From: Nitrososphaerota archaeon
Lineage (GTDB): Archaea; Thermoproteota; Nitrososphaeria; Nitrososphaerales; Gagatemarchaeaceae
Length of the DNA stretch: 25,019 nt
Direction: 5' to 3'
Assembly (NCBI GenBank): GCA_003135575.1
Contig: PLCG01000068.1
Span: 89,882-114,900 of the forward strand
Part shown: in pieces, positions 23,520 to 25,019 of the stretch
Numbering within the stretch: position 1 is the stretch's first letter
Layout of the letters: every line of letters starts with the position of its first letter
Translations under genes and position numbers: made by a program
The notes under the pieces: model-generated
What the model was told of the DNA's origin: nothing
Seen by the model: only the letters and a program-made list of their open reading frames with translations
The model's database searches: none

Positions 23520-23547
23520 CCGGCGGAGGGCCTTTCCCCTCCACCGG
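23520..23547 (-). terminator. Strong GC-rich hairpin just after rnpB
   Basis: Minus strand CCGGTGGAGGG-GAAAGG-CCCTCCGCCGG forms a stem of 10 pairs with one A-C mismatch and a 6-nt loop. It begins 6 nt after the predicted 3' end of RNase P RNA. It may end transcription or protect the precursor's 3' end. No T run follows. Confidence 0.5.
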
Positions 23548-23553
23548 AGTCAT

Positions 23554-23850
23554 GACACGTCTCGGCCATAGTCCTCCTTTTGTTCTAGGTGCGATTCAGC
23601 TTAGCGGCCTACCTTGGTCATTGGTGCAGGCGCGTCGTCGACCATGTTCGGCCTTGCTCTGCACGGGTCAGCCGTTTCATCCCCGTTCCCCGCCGACCTC
23701 GGGATTTCTCCGTCATCGCCCTTGACGAGGCGGGTCTCGTTTCTGTTCTGGTGCCAGCCGTCTCCAGCTACGTCTCTCGACGTCGTGCATCCTGCATAGA
23801 GGGAGGAACTTCCCCAGGAGATCCCCGTGGCACACCCACCGACTCGTGTC
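23554..23850 (-). ncRNA. rnpB: RNase P RNA (catalytic RNA for tRNA 5' maturation)
   Basis: RNase P RNA cleaves the 5' leader of pre-tRNAs. On the minus strand the expected conserved regions appear in order. CR-I is GGGGAAGUUCCUCC. Next are AACAGAAACGAGACC and GAUGAAACGG, then CR-IV GAGCAAGGCCGAACAUGG and GGUAGGCCGCU. CR-V is ACAAAAGGAGGACUA. CR-I and CR-V pair as P4 (UCCUCC with GGAGGA, AG with CU) and keep the universally bulged U. The ends pair as P1: GACACG-AG-UCGG with CCGA-GA-CGUGUC, including a tandem GA mismatch. This gives 297 nt, a normal archaeal size. The TATA box at 23874-23881 is 26-27 nt from the predicted 5' end. ORFs across this span are shadows. Confidence 0.93.
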
Positions 23851-23873
23851 AATTTGGAAGCGTCCTATTCGGA

Positions 23874-23881
23874 GTTAAACG
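23874..23881 (-). promoter_or_regulatory. TATA box of rnpB
   Basis: Minus-strand CGTTTAAC, centred near 23877.5, is 26-27 nt from the 5' end of RNase P RNA predicted independently from helix P1 (23850). It lies 3 nt from the stop codon of the upstream endonuclease-like gene. Confidence 0.75.
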
Positions 23882-23884
23882 TTC

Positions 23885-24562
23885 CTACTGCTTGTATCCT
23901 CCGTGGATTGCTTTGACTATGGTCCTTTCACTAACCTTGTAATCCGCCGCCATGTTTCTGGCAGTTTCCCCCGCAAGATGTCTGCGTTGAATCTCAGACT
24001 GAAGTTCCAGAGTCAACTTTGACATTTTCTTCCTGGTGGCCTCGCCACACCTACGGGAGCACTCTTTCAGGGCTTGAGTGCGAAAATATGGCATATCCAC
24101 CTTGCGAATCTTTCCTGTCCTTTCCCCACTGGTAACCAAGTGATTGAATACGCCAATAGCTGTATCAGCAGTTATCCTGTCACCCATGTAGTCTATCACT
24201 GTCTTAAGTTCCAGTTTCTTCTTGCTGCAAAAAGGGAGCAATGCTTTTGCAATTTTCAAAACCGAGGCATCATTATGGATTTCCAAGACATACATCATCT
24301 CTCTCACATTTTTGCAGATTGATCCAGGCCTTGCTCCATTGATTTCAAGAAAATTGCGGAGCTGTTCAAGTTGAGGCCGATAATTATCCACAAACTGTAG
24401 GTCGAAATCAAGTGTTATCTTGTTGAGATGGACTGTGACCGATCCGTCGCCGTCAAAGTAACCACCTACCTGTTTCCAGCTTGCGTAACCTGAAGCACTA
24501 TTGGCTTCTGAAGATAGATACTTGACAAGCATGTTGTTTTGGCCGGCGTAATCTAGGACCAA
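23885..24562 (-). CDS. Free-standing LAGLIDADG homing-endonuclease-like protein with a C-terminal HTH
   Basis: The 225-residue protein has one LAGLIDADG-type motif, VGGYFDGDGSV (about 32-42), with D39 at the metal-binding position. Strands typical of the fold follow (ITLDFDLQFVDN, YVLEIHNDASVLKIAKALLPFCSKKKLELKTVIDYM). One motif implies a homodimer. The last 40 residues (LQSEIQRRHLAGETARNMAADYKVSERTIVKAIH) look like a helix-turn-helix that could add DNA contact. It is visibly AT-richer than its neighbours (35% GC by hand count at 24241-24300), which suggests transfer. It is not inside an intein or recognised intron. TTG 24562 fits a leaderless transcript from the TATA box at 24584-24591; ATG 24532 is an alternative. 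It lies between tsr3 and rnpB. Confidence 0.8.
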   Translation of the reverse strand: MVLDYAGQNNMLVKYLSSEANSASGYASWKQVGGYFDGDGSVTVHLNKITLDFDLQFVDNYRPQLEQLRNFLEINGARPGSICKNVREMMYVLEIHNDASVLKIAKALLPFCSKKKLELKTVIDYMGDRITADTAIGVFNHLVTSGERTGKIRKVDMPYFRTQALKECSRRCGEATRKKMSKLTLELQSEIQRRHLAGETARNMAADYKVSERTIVKAIHGGYKQ

Positions 24563-24583
24563 TGAATTGAGAGTTTCAATTCA
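24563..24583. repeat. Perfect inverted repeat between promoter and start of the endonuclease-like gene
   Basis: TGAATTGA-GAGTT-TCAATTCA is an 8-bp perfect inverted repeat with a 5-nt spacer. It lies between the TATA box (24584-24591) and the start codon at 24562, a position suited to an operator or a recognition site. Confidence 0.5.
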
Positions 24584-24591
24584 GATTTAAG
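24584..24591 (-). promoter_or_regulatory. TATA box of the endonuclease-like gene
   Basis: Minus-strand CTTAAATC centred near 24588 predicts transcription near 24561-24562, at the TTG start. Confidence 0.55.
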
Positions 24592-24597
24592 CCCCTC

Positions 24598-24620
24598 TCA
24601 GAATTATTCGAAGATTCTGA
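24598..24620 (-). terminator. Inverted repeat directly after tsr3, possible terminator or regulator site
   Basis: TCAGAAT-TATTCGAAG-ATTCTGA is a 7-bp inverted repeat with a 9-nt spacer containing the palindrome TTCGAA. It begins 5 bp after the tsr3 stop and is followed on the minus strand by the next gene's TATA box. It may end tsr3 transcription. Confidence 0.35.
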
Positions 24621-24624
24621 AAAG

Positions 24625-25019
24625 TCAGCTCATGAAGAGATGAGGAAAGTAGGCCCTCTCGATAGCGTGTGCTTCAATTTCGTCTCGAGCGGCCGCGTAG
24701 GCCACAAGCAACTCCGAATTCAACGTCTCGAACGTCGGACCCCACTTATACAGCGCCAGGTACCTTTCCGCTTCTGCTGTCTCGCCTAAGATGAACATGG
24801 TCGCGGCAACGGCCTCCAAAGAACTCAGGATTCCCGCTCTCGAGTAGTTGGTCGGATTCCCAGCAAGAAGTATCGGAAGCCTCCGGTGCTTTCCCCCCAT
24901 CTTCCTGAAGAATATCTCCTGTGCGAGGTTCCAGGAGCAGTCGATCGCAAGGATCGACTTGCATCCTTTGTCGATGGGGGTGAGGAGCTGGCCCGAGAAG
25001 GGGTTTAGGACTATGGTGG
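24625..25019 (-). CDS. tsr3: Tsr3-like rRNA aminocarboxypropyltransferase (DUF367), 5' end cut off by the window edge
   Basis: Tsr3 moves the 3-amino-3-carboxypropyl group of S-adenosylmethionine onto a hypermodified uridine of small-subunit rRNA. The visible 131 residues cover the C-terminal catalytic part: TIVLNPFSGQLLTPIDK, SILAIDCSWNLAQ (the SAM-site DCSW motif), RRLPILLAGNPTNYSRAGILSSLEAVAATMFILG, and KWGPTFETLNSELLVAYAAA. The frame is open to the window end, so the ATG at 24900 is internal and the true start lies to the right. With rnpB, P1/P0 and the synthetases it adds to the translation theme. The stop TGA (24625-24627) is 62 bp before the endonuclease-like gene. Confidence 0.93.
   Translation of the reverse strand, partial: TIVLNPFSGQLLTPIDKGCKSILAIDCSWNLAQEIFFRKMGGKHRRLPILLAGNPTNYSRAGILSSLEAVAATMFILGETAEAERYLALYKWGPTFETLNSELLVAYAAARDEIEAHAIERAYFPHLFMS

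Noticed and set aside
23513..23942. Several open frames of 61-117 residues on both strands between 23513 and 23942
   Set aside because: They cover the RNase P RNA gene, whose conserved regions, pairing and promoter explain the region; none of the peptides has a recognisable domain.
23885..24562. The LAGLIDADG gene as part of an intein or an intron in rnpB or tsr3
   Set aside because: tsr3 reads to a normal end before it, rnpB is complete after it, and the gene has its own TATA box; no bulge-helix-bulge or intein splice motifs were seen.
1..25019. CRISPR arrays and tRNA genes
   Set aside because: No regularly spaced repeats and no cloverleaf-like segment with a TTCRANY arm were seen on either strand by eye; a dedicated scan could still find a weak case.

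Overview
The window is a GC-rich archaeal chromosome segment. The evidence is an archaeal uL1-uL10(P0)-P1 ribosomal cluster, archaeal-type AlaRS and LeuRS, Mre11/Rad50 and Nre repair proteins, Tsr3, an archaeal-sized RNase P RNA, TATA boxes about 26 nt ahead of many starts (several genes look leaderless), and frequent TTG/GTG starts. The protein set suggests a Thermoproteota/Nitrososphaeria-like (thaumarchaeal-related) lineage. That placement is inference, and no 16S rRNA is present to test it.

Layout. 1-1.9 kb: the 3' part of rpl1, then rpl10 (P0) joined by a 4-nt TTGA overlap, facing a convergent rpl12 (P1). 1.96-8.1 kb: a small secreted protein, alaS and leuS. 8.1-13 kb: housekeeping and accessory genes, namely a 47-aa zinc-ribbon protein (DUF5679), a MurG-like glycosyltransferase, a LOG-like Rossmann protein divergent from a phosphoribosyltransferase, an EamA transporter, a stand-alone Ala-tRNA editing protein (AlaX) and a DUF192 protein. 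13-19.1 kb: DNA repair. nreA (minus) and mre11-rad50 (plus) are divergent, and an IS200/IS605-type tnpB element sits between their promoters; its tnpB is broken by one in-frame TGA. 19.1-21.4 kb: two tandem paralogous cysteine/histidine-rich proteins (DUF6062-like), then a TMEM175-like membrane protein. 21.4-25 kb, all minus strand: a secreted beta-propeller protein, the RNase P RNA gene (rnpB, not visible to an ORF search), an AT-rich free-standing LAGLIDADG endonuclease-like gene, and the 3' part of tsr3 running off the right edge.

How the parts relate. Translation runs through much of the window: ribosomal stalk, two aminoacyl-tRNA synthetases, a trans-editing factor, RNase P RNA and an rRNA modification enzyme. 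DNA end processing (Mre11/Rad50) and PCNA-linked repair (Nre) form the second theme. The most unusual items are the tandem CxxC/CxxH two-module proteins next to mre11-rad50, the homing-endonuclease-like gene wedged against the rnpB promoter, and the TnpB element with intact catalytic residues and a single nonsense codon. Promoter positions were used to choose several starts: rpl12, the DUF5679 gene, the PRTase, nreA, mre11 and the beta-propeller gene. No intergenic stretch longer than 300 bases is without an annotated feature; the longest protein-free stretch (23438-23884) holds rnpB and its flanking hairpins.
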